Of a stretch of 44,366 bases of DNA, positions 10,049-19,522 are shown in pieces (position 1 is the first letter of the stretch; each line of letters begins with the position of its first letter). The position numbers were made by a program, and so were the translations under genes. The notes under the pieces are model-generated. The model worked only from the letters and a program-made list of their open reading frames with translations. It did not search any database and had not been told where the DNA came from. Source of the DNA: Paulinella micropora (Eukaryota; Cercozoa; Imbricatea; Euglyphida); NCBI GenBank assembly GCA_009731375.1, contig BJOX01000145.1, forward strand, positions 704,418 through 748,783, read 5' to 3'.

Positions 10049-10179
10049 TTTTACCGTTATGTATATATAAGGTAAGATACTTTTTCTAAAAATAATTAAT
10101 TAATGTTTTTACCGTTATTATATAGGCTGTATGTGTTTAGATGAAAAATATTTTTACCGAGCCGAAAAATAATAATGAC

Positions 10180-10390
10180 TTATATAGCTTGAACAGTTAT
10201 TTTACTTATTTGGTCTTCCTCCTGTATCTTCTTTTTGTATTCGTCTATGCTTTTGAGTTCTTGCTTTTGCTTTAATGCTTTGCTTTTCTTTCCTCCTTCA
10301 ACCTTTCCTGGTGGTGGAAGTAGTATGCGAGAGCCTTCTCGTATTTCCCTTTCGTCTTGCTTCTCCTTCGTATAGTTTTGGTCTTGTCAT
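10180..10390 (-). CDS. PLV element 1: small basic coiled-coil protein, frameshifted
   Basis: From ATG 10,390 the minus strand reads MTRPKLYEGEARRKG, then one base out of frame KYEKALAYYFHHQERLKEERKAK, and after another A-rich shift a Lys/Gln-rich helix to TAA 10,180. The KALAYY...LKE pattern matches the small protein at 11,874-12,047, which also precedes a polymerase. Each polymerase therefore has the same small basic neighbour upstream. Possibly a DNA-binding or regulatory protein (inference). Confidence 0.45.
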
Positions 10391-10538
10391 TGTCTCAAAT
10401 ATATTTATATTAATATGAATATATTTTTATAAATGTAAAATAATTAATTAAATTATTCTTTTCTCTTTCTTTTTGATTTCTACATGATTTATATTCGATT
10501 TCTCTTTGTTGTTGAATTTGATGATTTTGGACTTAACG

Positions 10539-10589
10539 ACACTTTTCATAGAGGGCATTTTTCTTGAAAAATGACCCTATGAAAAGTGT
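10539..10589. repeat. Hairpin with acacttttcatag stem
   Basis: Arms at 10,539-10,551 and 10,577-10,589 pair perfectly. An inner stem cattttt/aaaaatg (10,556-10,562 with 10,567-10,573) closes a 4-nt loop. Confidence 0.8.
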
Positions 10590-10892
10590 AATTATCTTCT
10601 TCCTTGCAACTGTGTCCTGCAATTATCTTGGTCGCGCAGTTCTTGTACTAATCTAGATAATTGTATTGTAACTAGTATAATTAGTACAGCGATTTTCTCG
10701 TCCGTTAAAACGTTACTAGGTTAAACTCATATTGAAAATGTAGTAAGAAAGCAAAAACAAACCTGTTAAACTAGGAATCACAACAGCACAAAACAGCTTT
10801 GTACATTTCAAAACCTGAAATTTAAAGATAGAAAATCCACGAACTTGAAAATCATTTATGCATAAAAGCACACATCAAGGAAGTAGTATAAT

Positions 10893-10947
10893 ATACTTTC
10901 TAGGCGGGTGTTTTTTCGTGCCTTAAAAACGCACTCCTAGAAAGTAT
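10893..10947. repeat. Hairpin with atactttctagg stem
   Basis: Arms 10,893-10,904 and 10,936-10,947 are perfect reverse complements of 12 bp. The loop holds T6 and A5 runs that could extend the fold. Confidence 0.75.
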
Positions 10948-11195
10948 TGACGCTTCCAGCGCTATCTCCCGCCAAATCAATATTAAGCGTCAAAACAGCA
11001 AAATAACGAAATCAAACATTTCAATCAATACGAAGAAGCAAAATAAAGAAATCTCTCTTACTCTTAATTTCGCTTTTAAATAAAACAAGAAAAAGTTTTA
11101 AATTTTTTTTTAGGTTTTTAAATAAAAACGAAATCAATACCAACAAACTTTGTTGATTTGTTGTTAAATCAACAATACTCCCAAATTCGCCCTCT

Positions 11196-11222
11196 ATCTA
11201 TAATCTAAAAGAGATTATAGAT
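11196..11222. repeat. Perfect 11-bp hairpin, 5-nt loop
   Basis: atctataatct, loop aaaag, agattatagat. Confidence 0.8.
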
Positions 11223-11279
11223 TTAGCACTAAGGAAAGCATATAAATAAAAGAAAGATTATCTGATTAATATAAGGATT

Positions 11280-11447
11280 ATGGATAGTCGCAAACAGAAG
11301 AGAGCAGAATATGTAAAGGAAAGAAGAAAGCAGAAACATACGTCTGTATGTGGAAAGGTAATAGGTATATATGGAAAATATCAACACGAAAAATCTGACT
11401 TTCATAGAGACCACTTCGCAGAGAAAGAAGAGGTTATGATAGGATGA
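11280..11447 (+). CDS. PLV element 2: small putative zinc-finger protein
   Basis: 55 codons from ATG 11,280 to TGA 11,447. A basic N-terminus (MDSRKQKRAEYVKERRKQK) is followed by a short finger-like part with CGK, a YGKYQHEKSDFH stretch and a final H. A neighbouring frame supplies an extra Cys just before CGK, so one indel may hide a Cys2His2 finger. Short PLV genes of this kind often encode such fingers. Low confidence because of length. Confidence 0.4.
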   Translation: MDSRKQKRAEYVKERRKQKHTSVCGKVIGIYGKYQHEKSDFHRDHFAEKEEVMIG

Positions 11448-11504
11448 CATAAAGTTGTCCGCATAATTCGTAGAAATGACGACATAGAAAACTATCATAA
11501 AAAT

Positions 11505-11546
11505 AAAATGTAAAATCATTTAAAGAAATAAATATTATTACTTATA
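11505..11546 (+). promoter_or_regulatory. Repeated 42-bp upstream element, copy 1
   Basis: A 42-bp A/T-rich block starting aaaatgtaaaa and ending ttattacttata lies immediately before the ATG at 11,551. A copy with two differences lies at 11,824-11,865 before the next gene. Candidate promoter or leader duplicated with its gene. Confidence 0.6.
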
Positions 11547-11550
11547 TAAT

Positions 11551-11824
11551 ATGAATTCTCTACGGATACAAGCGGACAAGGAAATGAAAGAAATATACAA
11601 CATACATTTTCCAGAAGCATTGGCGGACGATAGCAGGATTATGAAATTCACAAAGACAGAAGTGCTTCAACGATATAGCAAAGCCTTTAAGTTTTGGAAT
11701 GAACAGAAAAAAAAGCATTAGATGTTCCAACAAGGTTGAATATTTACAAATGGGAAATATGTGAAGAAGCAATAAAACAACTTAAATTAAGGGCGATGAT
11801 TGTATTAAATAATAATTTAATTTA
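11551..11824 (+). CDS. PLV element 2: small helical protein, frameshifted
   Basis: From ATG 11,551 a 56-codon frame (MNSLRIQADKEMKEIYN... FWNEQKKKH) stops at 11,719-11,721. A shift at the A8 run just before would continue into ALDVPTRLNIYKWEICEEAI and end near 11,824, giving about 90 residues. No family recognised. Preceded by the 42-bp repeated element. Confidence 0.45.
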
Positions 11825-11865
11825 AAATGTAAAACCATTTAAAGAAATAAATGTTATTACTTATA
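11824..11865 (+). promoter_or_regulatory. Repeated 42-bp upstream element, copy 2
   Basis: Second copy of the block at 11,505-11,546, differing at two positions, 8 bp before the ATG at 11,874. Confidence 0.6.
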
Positions 11866-11873
11866 ATATAGAT

Positions 11874-12047
11874 ATGGGAGACACAAGAAATATCTCACAC
11901 CAGAGGACAAACGAAAGGCCAACTCCGAAAAGGCTCTTGCATTATAAGAGAAATAAGGATGAAATTAATCAAAAGAGGAAGGAGCAATTAAAAGAACAAA
12001 ATAGAAAACTTAAGGAATATGAAGAAATGAAGGCGAGAGGAGCATAA
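11874..12047 (+). CDS. PLV element 2: small basic coiled-coil protein
   Basis: 57 codons, ATG 11,874 to TAA 12,045-12,047. The second half is a Lys/Glu/Gln helix (NKDEINQKRKEQLKEQ). An alternative frame in the first half reads KYLTPEDKRKANSEKALA, which resembles the parallel protein at 10,180-10,390 better, so a one-base error or mutation near 11,940 is likely. Upstream neighbour of the polymerase, as in element 1. Confidence 0.45.
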   Translation: MGDTRNISHQRTNERPTPKRLLHYKRNKDEINQKRKEQLKEQNRKLKEYEEMKARGA

Positions 12048-12197
12048 AACAAAAACGAAAAATTATTTTTTTGTGGTAAATAGTTACTATTGAATGAATT
12101 TCATGTTAAGGGTAAGACAATCGTATATTTATAAAAAAGGTAAGACAATTTAATTTATTTAATTATTTTTATATCCACGCTAATATAAAAGTAAAAT

Positions 12198-13206
12198 ATG
12201 CCACCACCATTACCAACATCATCAAGACCAGACAAAAATGTGATTGATTTGTTGAAGGCTAAGGCTCGCAACAAGGTTAAGGTTGCTGAACTATTAGCAT
12301 CTAAACAGAAACTCAAACAGACTAAAACCAGAGAAAGCAAAAGGGAATTCAAAGTAGTAGAGTTAAAATCTAGACGAGACAATAGATTAAACTCTCTTAC
12401 ATACGAGAAGCAAGGATTAGACATAAACTTTTATGATACTGACACATTAGAGCGAGAGGTTCTACTTCCGATACTATTGGATGCTAAAAGAAATGGTATG
12501 ACAGGAAATGCTGACGTTCATATCACTATAACCTACATAACTGACCACGAAGAAGTAAATAGGTATTATAAAAAGAAAACATTTAATTTTTCAAATAAAA
12601 AACTATGATGATTTTATTGAAATGTTGAATAAGTTTAACATAAGCAATATTGAAGCATCTGGACTAGGTTATGACAGGATTGTTGAATATGCTAAGGTAG
12701 TAGTAGTTCAAGAAAACGGAGGCGGATGCTACGAGGGAAAATACAAAAGCAAACAAATAAAATCTGATGAAAATATATTAATATCTCCAGCCAGTTCCAA
12801 TAATAATTGTTTATTCTTCCTTTGTAAGGACATTCTTAATATGCCACTTATTAACAGAAAAAGATGTAATGATATTAGAGAACACTTCAATCTTTTTAAC
12901 GATTGTCCAATTCCATTTTCTACTGCCGTAAAAATCCTTAATACTTTTATAAAGGAAGGGAAGACATACGAAATAACAAATAGTTTAACAAGAGAAACTA
13001 TAAGCACAAATAACATCGGAGAAGAAGCAGATTTTATGATTTATTTAGAGAACAATCATTATTTTGGATTAACTAAAAGATATTTTAAAACATGTGAAAA
13101 ATGTTTTTAGAAATATGTTAAGAAGCACACTTGTAATCCAAAAATGATAAATTATGCTAATAGAAAAATTTTGAGGAATGGACAAAGACATTTGATAACC
13201 AAATTT
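12198..13206 (+). pseudogene. polB: PLV element 2: PolB, part 1 (N-terminus up to the insertion)
   Basis: Starts at ATG 12,198 after an AT-rich leader with two ggtaagacaa words. The first 137 codons parallel the element 1 N-terminal block (DNRLNSLTYEKQGLDINFYDTDTL... NADVHITIT). A one-base shift near 12,600 links to YDDFIEMLNKFNISNIEASG, VQENGGGCYEG, NNNCLFFLCKDIL and so on. An in-frame TAG at 13,108-13,110 replaces a residue that is Gln in element 1; this is a nonsense change, not a homopolymer error. The frame then runs to QRHLITKF, where the last polymerase codon is TTT at 13,204-13,206 and GC-rich DNA begins at once. Part 2 resumes at about 32,695. Confidence 0.88.
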
Positions 13207-13674
13207 GGCGGCTCAGGCGCCGCAGAGACCAAGGCATGCCCCGCAGCTGCCCGGGAGGAGGGCGGCGGGTTGGCGAGCACCGCCGGGGACGGACTGCCGG
13301 CGCGGGGGGGCGAGGAGGAGGGGACCACCCCCGGCTGGCAAGTGTGACCGGCGCACGCCCGCGGGGCCGGCCCCGGGTGGAGCGGAGGGGGTCGGGAAGG
13401 AGGGGGTCTCCCTTCCCCTTCCCCCCTCTCCGCGGCCGGCGGTCCGTCCCCGGCCGGTTGGCCAAGGTGGCCGGCCCCCGGCGGAGCGGAGGGGGAAGGA
13501 GGAGAGCAGCCGGCGCCGGTGGGGGGCGGGCCGCGGGGAGGAAGAAGGGAGGGGGGAGCGCGGGGAAACCCGGCCGCCGGCGCCGGTGGGGGGGTGGCCA
13601 GTCCGCCAAACACCACAGAAAGCCTGCCTCTCCCGCGCCGCTGCTCCCTCTCTCCCACCCCTGGCTGGCCTGCC
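13207..13674. other. GC-rich left flank of the insert, no supported gene
   Basis: About 470 bp of G-rich sequence with open frames on both strands that look compositional (Pro/Arg/Gly/Ala). A repeated ggagggggaaggaggagagcagccgg-like purine-rich texture is seen at 13,376-13,610. May hold the promoter of the gene at 13,675. Confidence 0.4.
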
Positions 13675-14301
13675 ATGCAGCACTATCCGGCCGCCCTGAG
13701 TAGTTTCGGCACCCCACCCCCCTCCGCCGACAGTGAGCCGGGAGGGGCGGACCCAGGGGGGGCGGACCACGCCCCCCCTGGCTGGGGCGAGGGGGGCGAA
13801 GGCCCCCCGGAGGCTCCGGCGTACGAGCGGGTGTGTCTGTACGAGGACATCCGCCAGGCCGAGCTGGAGGACGAGCAACAGCACCCCGAGGCCGAGCGTG
13901 GGTACTGTTTTGCGTGCCTCTTTATGCCGCACGGACATAGCGAGAACAAGGACTTCCAGCAGCTGCAGGCCAAGCTGGACGAATGGGGCTTGCGCAGCCC
14001 GCTGGTGGTCTTGCGTGCGGTGCAGAGCTGGTACGTTCGGAGGTGGCTGCGGGAATGCAACAAGTATTGGTTGCTCGGCAGCATCCACCAGCACATTATC
14101 CAGCACCGAGCTATGCCCAGGCGCATCTTCCTGCAGAGCGTCCAGCGCATGACACAACTGAGCCTGCACCACCTGGCGGACACGGAGTTGTTGCGCAGGA
14201 ATCTGCAAACGAACCAGGTAGAGGTCAGCGACACGGGCCTCTGCAAGCTGCAGCGCTTGCTCAACGTCAGCATCAAACTACAAAACCTCATGGAGGAATG
14301 A
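13675..14301 (+). CDS. GC insert gene 1: unidentified 208-residue protein
   Basis: ATG 13,675 to TGA 14,301. A Pro/Gly/Asp-rich, acidic N-terminal 60 residues are followed by a well-structured domain: YCFACLFMPHGHSENKDF, LDEWGLRSPLVVLRAVQ, WYVRRWLREC, HQHIIQHRAMPRR, then amphipathic helices to the end (LQRLLNVSIKLQNLMEE). The Cys-x2-Cys with later His and Cys could bind zinc. I do not recognise the family. The start is the first ATG before the structured part; the antisense frames are shadows. Confidence 0.65.
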   Translation: MQHYPAALSSFGTPPPSADSEPGGADPGGADHAPPGWGEGGEGPPEAPAYERVCLYEDIRQAELEDEQQHPEAERGYCFACLFMPHGHSENKDFQQLQAKLDEWGLRSPLVVLRAVQSWYVRRWLRECNKYWLLGSIHQHIIQHRAMPRRIFLQSVQRMTQLSLHHLADTELLRRNLQTNQVEVSDTGLCKLQRLLNVSIKLQNLMEE

Positions 14302-14575
14302 AAAAAGACCCCTCCCGCCGCCGCGCCCTCCCCCCCCGCCCGCGCGCCCGGCCGCTCGTGACCCGGCGACCTGGCGTGGCCGCGGTGCCGGGCGCGGTGC
14401 CGGGCGTGAGCCGGCGACCTGGCGTGGCCGCGGTGCCGGGCGCGGCGCCGGACGCGGGCGGGGGGGGGCAGAGCCGCGCGGCGCCCCCCGCCGTCGCCAT
14501 CGCCACACCCCCCCCTCCTGCCAGTGCGCCCGGCCGGCCGGGCGGCGCCGTGGGCGCATGGCCGCGGTGCCAGGC

Positions 14576-14608
<33 letters not shown>

Positions 14609-14724
14609 CCCCCCCCCCCCCCCCCCCCCNNNNNNNNNNCCCGTGCGCCCGCGCCCGTGCGCCCACGGCGCCGCCCAGCCGGTTGGCCCCGTCCCCTGCC
14701 TCCTCACAACCTTCTAGCCACCGG
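14302..14724. repeat. GC-rich spacer: tandem 54-bp repeat, G/C homopolymers, inverted repeat and gap
   Basis: A repeat 'ccggcgacctggcgtggccg...' occurs twice (about 14,362-14,460). A run of G (from 14,576) then C leads to a 10-N gap (14,630-14,639). A 25-bp inverted repeat with one mismatch flanks it (14,534-14,558 and 14,658-14,682). No gene supported. Confidence 0.75.
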
Positions 14725-16605
14725 ATGTACAAGGCGTACTCCAAGCCAGTGGCCTACGGCCACAGCGGCAGCGAGGACAGCGAGAGCGACAGCGAGAGCC
14801 TGTCTTCACAATCGCAGCCACCCCCAGGGAGCGCGAGAAGAAGGTCAAGCACAAGGGCGAGGTACGCAAGAAGGGGCCCCAGCACGAGGCCGGTGACGAG
14901 CGGGAGGAGGACGACGACGACGAGGAGGAGGGCGAGGAAGACGACGAAGACTCAGACAGCGATCACCACGTGGCCGACTACCAGGACGGCGAAGAAGACG
15001 AGGAGGACGGGCAGGCGTCCGAGCCCCGGGAGGCTGAACGGCGGGCCAAGAGCGAACGGGCCGCGGAGAAGCTCGAGCAGAAGCAGCACAAGAAACGTCA
15101 CCGGGACAAGGAGCCGGCGGCGGACAAGCCCCCGGCCAAGAAGAAGACCAAGGTCCGCGCCGAGCCGGAGAAGAAGCGCGAGCACGTGGCGGGGAGCCCG
15201 TCCCGGGCCAAGCCCAGCAAGCCCAGCAAGCCCAGCAAGGCCGGCCGTGCCGCGGACAGCCAGCCCGCCGCCCCGCCGAGCCCGCCGAGCGCCAAGTGTG
15301 CCAAGCGGGCCTGGGCCGTGGGGGCGCTGCGGGAGAAGCTGGCGGCCGGCGGCAAGATCCCGGCCCACGAGACCGGTGCGCTGTCGGCGCTGCTGAGCCT
15401 GGAGCCTGTTCCCCCCCCGGCCGGCGACCTGGCCGCCAGGCAGGAGGCGCTGGAAGCGGGGCTGCGGGGTGTGCGTTACGACGCGCAGGTGCCGCCCGCG
15501 TTGCTGCCGTACAAGAGCCGGACGCTGTGGTGTGACAGCAGCTTGCCCGGGCGGCAGTCCCGCCGGAACTGGCCGCTGGGCAAGCAGGCGGTAGTGGATA
15601 CCAAGCCCCCCGCCAAGCTGGTGACGGAGGTCACCGCCTCGGGCCTCGAGGGCAGCGTAGCGCGGGTGGAATCCTCGGGGCGGCTGATGCGGGGGCTGTG
15701 TGTGCCATCCGCCAAGGAGTCCCCCTGGGTCGGGCCCGCGTACCTCTTGGAGCACGACGCGGACGTCAGGCGGCAGGACTTTGCGGGGCTCCGGCTCGAC
15801 GACGTGGGCCACTTCGTGGTGCTCCCCTGGGCGGCGCCGGACAAGAAGAACCAGGAGAAAGTGTTTGTGCGCACCGCGAACGAAGTGCACTGCGCGGCTA
15901 CGCTCTGCGTGCAGGGCGCGGANNNNNNNNNNAGTGCACTGCGCGGCTACGCTCTGCGTGCAGGGCGCGGACCAGGAGGGGGCCTTTGTGTTGCACAGCG
16001 GGGTGACGGCGTTCCTGGCGCTCGGCTTCGCGCGCGCGCTCCAGCCGTGGCTGCCCGAGATCGAGGCGCTGGGCAACCGGCGTTACGGCAAGAAGGGGCG
16101 GATCTGCGGCTTCTGGGTGCCCACCGTCGTCCTGGACGTGGCGCGTGCGTACGCTAAGAATGCCAACTGGCTGCCACCGGGCGTGAGCGCCGAGGCGGAG
16201 GGCAAGGGCGGCAGAGCCCGGGGCGCCGCCGAGGAGGGCCGCCGCGGCGCGGGGGCGTCCGGGGCGAGCGCGCAGCTGCCGTTCAAGGGCCTCACCGATG
16301 GCTGCCGCAAGCTCCTGGCCCAAGAGGCACAGCTCACCGAAGTGGTCCGCAAGCAAGTACGCGAACAGCTGCGTGTGCTGGAACGCATGGCCAAGCTGCA
16401 GGAAGAGAAGCTGGCGCTGCTGGAGCAGTTGAGCCTGGCCGAACGCACGGCCGCCACCGGCGGCGCACAGCCGGCCCCGGCCCCGGCCCTGGCTCCGGCC
16501 GAAGCCCAGTGCAACGCTGCTCCCCCGGCTCCCGCCCAGCCCGTCGCCGACGGCGCCCCGGCCTCCCCCGGGGAGGAGGAAGCGCACAGCCCCGCGGCCG
16601 TGTAG
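14725..16605 (+). CDS. GC insert gene 2: large acidic/basic nuclear-type protein
   Basis: ATG 14,725 starts a Ser/Asp/Glu-rich tract (SEDSESDSESLSSQS). At a C5 run near 14,823 the frame must move by one base to continue into a Lys-rich then Asp/Glu-rich tract, several KKK clusters (RAEKLEQKQHKKRHRDK, PPAKKKTKV) that look like nuclear-localisation signals, then a folded domain (TLWCDSSLPGRQSRRNWPLG, LRLDDVGHFVVLPWAA, GVTAFLALGFARAL, RRYGKKGRICGFWVP), a coiled coil (VVRKQVREQLRVLERMAKL) and an Ala/Pro tail. The gap at 15,923-15,932 is flanked by the same 39 bp twice; collapsing it keeps the frame open. About 610 residues. It resembles viral DNA-binding nuclear proteins in layout only; no homologue recognised. 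Confidence 0.65.
15923..15932. other. Assembly gap with unmerged 39-bp overlap
   Basis: The 39 bp before the Ns (15,884-15,922) and after them (15,933-15,971) are identical, so the two contigs overlap and the gap is artificial. Confidence 0.92.
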
Positions 16606-16663
16606 CCGACGGCTGGGCAGGACCTAGGTGAGGACACGACTAGGCAGGGAAAGGGAGGGGTGC

Positions 16664-16673
16664 NNNNNNNNNN
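16664..16673. other. Assembly gap (10 N)
   Basis: Falls just upstream of gene 3 and probably hides its start. Confidence 0.95.
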
Positions 16674-17867
16674 GCCGCCGGGGGCCCGGCCGCGGGCCAG
16701 GCCGCGGGCCCGGCCGGCCTCGCACGTTGTTTGGCCCTGTCGGCCAACTTTGAGCTGCTCGGGGGCCAGGAGCGGCTGTCGTGTTTGGGCCTCCTCGACG
16801 GCGTGTCCGGCGAGGCGTTACTGTACCTGCGGGGCTCGACCGGCCGGCCGGCGCCGCCCTTGGCCCGGTGGTGCCTACAGGCCGACCACCCCACCCGGAT
16901 CGGGGAGAGCTGGGTGTCCGGTACCGGCTACGTGCAGCGCGGCGGCTGGTGGCTGCTGAGCTGCGCGGCCGCCGACCAGAGCTTGTTTGGCCTGGGCTAC
17001 CCGGTCGAACAGGGGGGGCGGTCCGCGGGCTTGGTCGTAGCCCGCGGGGCGGACCACTACTACTGCCTGGGCTGGGCCCAGGTGCTGGCGTGCCGGCCAC
17101 AGCTACTGCATCACTGGCGGGCCGCGCCCGGGCTGCCGCCGGAGCTGCCCGGCGAACGCCCGGCCGTGACCCGAGTCGAGAGCGGGGCGCCCTGGCTGCA
17201 GGCCCTCCTAGACGAGCAGGGCACGCCGAGCCCAGCAGACGCTGACCACCAGCGCGTCTGGTGGCAGTGCGTGCCGCCGCGCGCCACGGTCGGCGTAACC
17301 CTGCCGGCGGGCTCCGCGCACTCAGTCACGGCGGCCACGCCGGACGAGCGCACCACGCCGTGGCCCGAGCCCACGGCGCGGGGCCAACACCCCCCGGCCC
17401 CGACCTGTACTGTGTGCCTGCCCCGCGCGGCCCGGCACTGGCGCTTACTGACTAATCAACGCGTGGCCTTGTGGCACCTGCTCTGCCAGTACCGGGGCAC
17501 CGGGCCGCCCCCCGAGTGTTGCACCGGCGAGCTCACGCCGCAGGGGCCCCGCCACCAGGCCCTGTGCCCCTGGGGCCGGCACCGGACGCCGGGGCCGGCC
17601 GTCTCCTTCACTTGCCACCCCGGCGGCCGGCCGGGGGTACCCGGCGCGTGCCGTGCGCTAGCCACCGGCGTGCTGCACGGCCGTGTCCGAGCGGTCGACG
17701 GGCACACGGAGGCGGCACTGATCTGGGGAGCCCTGGCCCGGGGCGCCGGCCGGCCGCCGGCCTCGCTGCGCCTCGAGCTCGAGGGGCTCGCCGCGCCTTA
17801 CTCGCACCTCGTGACTCTGGTGCTAGACCTGACGGACCCCTGCTCCCCCCCGGGGGCGGTCCGCTAA
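16674..17867 (+). CDS. GC insert gene 3: unidentified protein, start lost in gap
   Basis: The frame is open from the edge of the gap at 16,674 to TAA 17,867. No ATG is present in the early part, so the true start lies in or before the 10-N gap at 16,664-16,673 (or a TTG at 16,731, less likely). Visible features: FELLGGQERLSCLGLLDG, several Trp-rich strands (WWLLSCAAAD, YYCLGWAQVLACR), CTVCLPRAARHWRLL and scattered Cys/His pairs. At least 390 residues. Looks beta-rich; no family recognised. Convergent with gene 4, stop codons 24 bp apart. Confidence 0.6.
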   Translation, partial: AAGGPAAGQAAGPAGLARCLALSANFELLGGQERLSCLGLLDGVSGEALLYLRGSTGRPAPPLARWCLQADHPTRIGESWVSGTGYVQRGGWWLLSCAAADQSLFGLGYPVEQGGRSAGLVVARGADHYYCLGWAQVLACRPQLLHHWRAAPGLPPELPGERPAVTRVESGAPWLQALLDEQGTPSPADADHQRVWWQCVPPRATVGVTLPAGSAHSVTAATPDERTTPWPEPTARGQHPPAPTCTVCLPRAARHWRLLTNQRVALWHLLCQYRGTGPPPECCTGELTPQGPRHQALCPWGRHRTPGPAVSFTCHPGGRPGVPGACRALATGVLHGRVRAVDGHTEAALIWGALARGAGRPPASLRLELEGLAAPYSHLVTLVLDLTDPCSPPGAVR

Positions 17868-17891
17868 GCCGGCCGGCAGCGCCGGCGCAGC

Positions 17892-18368
17892 TCAAGCAGA
17901 GATAAGCGGGCTGGCTTTTTTTAATGTACAGCCAAAACAGGACTTTTGGGGGCGTTGGCAGCCCACACGGCAGCCACCTGCGGGGACGGAACGAGCCAGG
18001 GGGGCCTCCGCCGGCCTAGGGGTCGGCCGGCTCCTGCAGTCGCACTGACAGCAGCTTCGTGGGGTCTTGCAGTCGCTGTTCCCACAGCAGGTGGCCAGCA
18101 TATGCACGTGCCGCCGCCGCGCGGCCGACCAGAAGGTGCGGGTGCAGCAGAAGCTCTTGTCCTGCAGGGCCTGGATGCAAGCCGCGCGCAGGTGGGGGCT
18201 AGAGCCGAGGCGCAGCCGCGGGTCCGCTAGGTAACGCCAGGACAGCGCCAAGTCCACCAGGCCTTCCTGCGGCACACAAGTCGCGGCCAAGATAGGGTTC
18301 TCCGTCTCGGGCCGGTACACCAAGGACAGCGGGGCCAAGGGCGGCGAGGCCCAGGACGAGTCCCCCAT
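17892..18368 (-). CDS. GC insert gene 4: Cys-rich protein, probable zinc binder
   Basis: ATG 18,368 to stop 17,892, 158 residues. N-terminal half: LVYRPETENPILAATCVPQ and LALSWRYLADPRLRLG. C-terminal half has a dense cluster of Cys: FCCTRTFW, ATCCGNSDC, RSCCQCDC, then C...C...C near the end. The spacing suggests a multi-zinc or disulfide-rich fold. The frame stays open upstream through poly-C DNA but that part is compositional, so the ATG at 18,368 was chosen. No family assigned. Confidence 0.6.
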   Translation of the reverse strand: MGDSSWASPPLAPLSLVYRPETENPILAATCVPQEGLVDLALSWRYLADPRLRLGSSPHLRAACIQALQDKSFCCTRTFWSAARRRHVHMLATCCGNSDCKTPRSCCQCDCRSRPTPRPAEAPLARSVPAGGCRVGCQRPQKSCFGCTLKKASPLISA

Positions 18369-18399
18369 GCCGAAAGCTTCTGCGGGGTCTGCCCCGCCG

Positions 18400-18545
18400 G
18401 CCCCCGCGCGGCACCCTCTCTCCCCACGCACGCCCTCCCCACACACTTCGCTCCTGGCCACCTCCCCCGCGCTCACTTCCTTCCTCTCCACTTCGTTCCT
18501 GGCCACCTCCCCCGCGCTCACTTCCTTCCTCTCCACTTCGCTCCT
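18400..18545. repeat. 45-bp tandem repeat
   Basis: The unit 'ctcctggccacctcccccgc' plus 'gctcacttccttcctctccac'-type sequence occurs about 2.5 times directly before the poly-C tract. Confidence 0.75.
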
Positions 18546-18550
18546 GGCCG

Positions 18551-19295
<745 letters not shown>

Positions 19296-19522
19296 GGGGC
19301 CGCCTTCCCCCCTCCCCCCCCCACGACAATCATCCTCAGCACCTCGCCGTCCTCATTAAAATCCTGGGTTCCTTCCCTTCCTCTAGCTGTTCGTCTCTTC
19401 CTCTAGCTGTTTGTTTTTGATCAGAGGAAGGAGGGCGCCCTGCCCCCCCCCTTTCTGGAAGAGAGAAAAGGGAAGCAGCACCACTACAAAACTCCCCAAC
19501 CGACGGCGCGTGTTTTCGAGCT

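Larger units (their letters stand above)
10396..11279. other. Hairpin-rich divergent spacer between the two PLV halves
   Basis: No gene seen over about 880 bp of AT-rich DNA. It contains four clear inverted repeats: 10,539-10,589 (13-bp outer stem plus an inner 7-bp stem), 10,893-10,947 (12-bp stem), 10,947-10,993 (9-bp stem ttgacgctt) and 11,196-11,222 (11-bp stem, 5-nt loop). Consistent with a replication origin, termini fused head to head, or transcription signals; I cannot choose between these. Confidence 0.6.

Noticed and set aside
10539-11222. CRISPR array
   Set aside because: The hairpins are all different; there is no regular repeat-spacer pattern or cas gene.
13207-14744. Minus-strand frames of 174-353 codons over gene 1 and its flank
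   Set aside because: Antisense shadows of a GC-rich gene; Pro/Arg/Gly/Ala-rich without structure, and parts depend on the homopolymer.
14952-16076. Minus-strand 374-codon frame
   Set aside because: Antisense to gene 2, crosses an artificial gap, and has a shadow-like composition.
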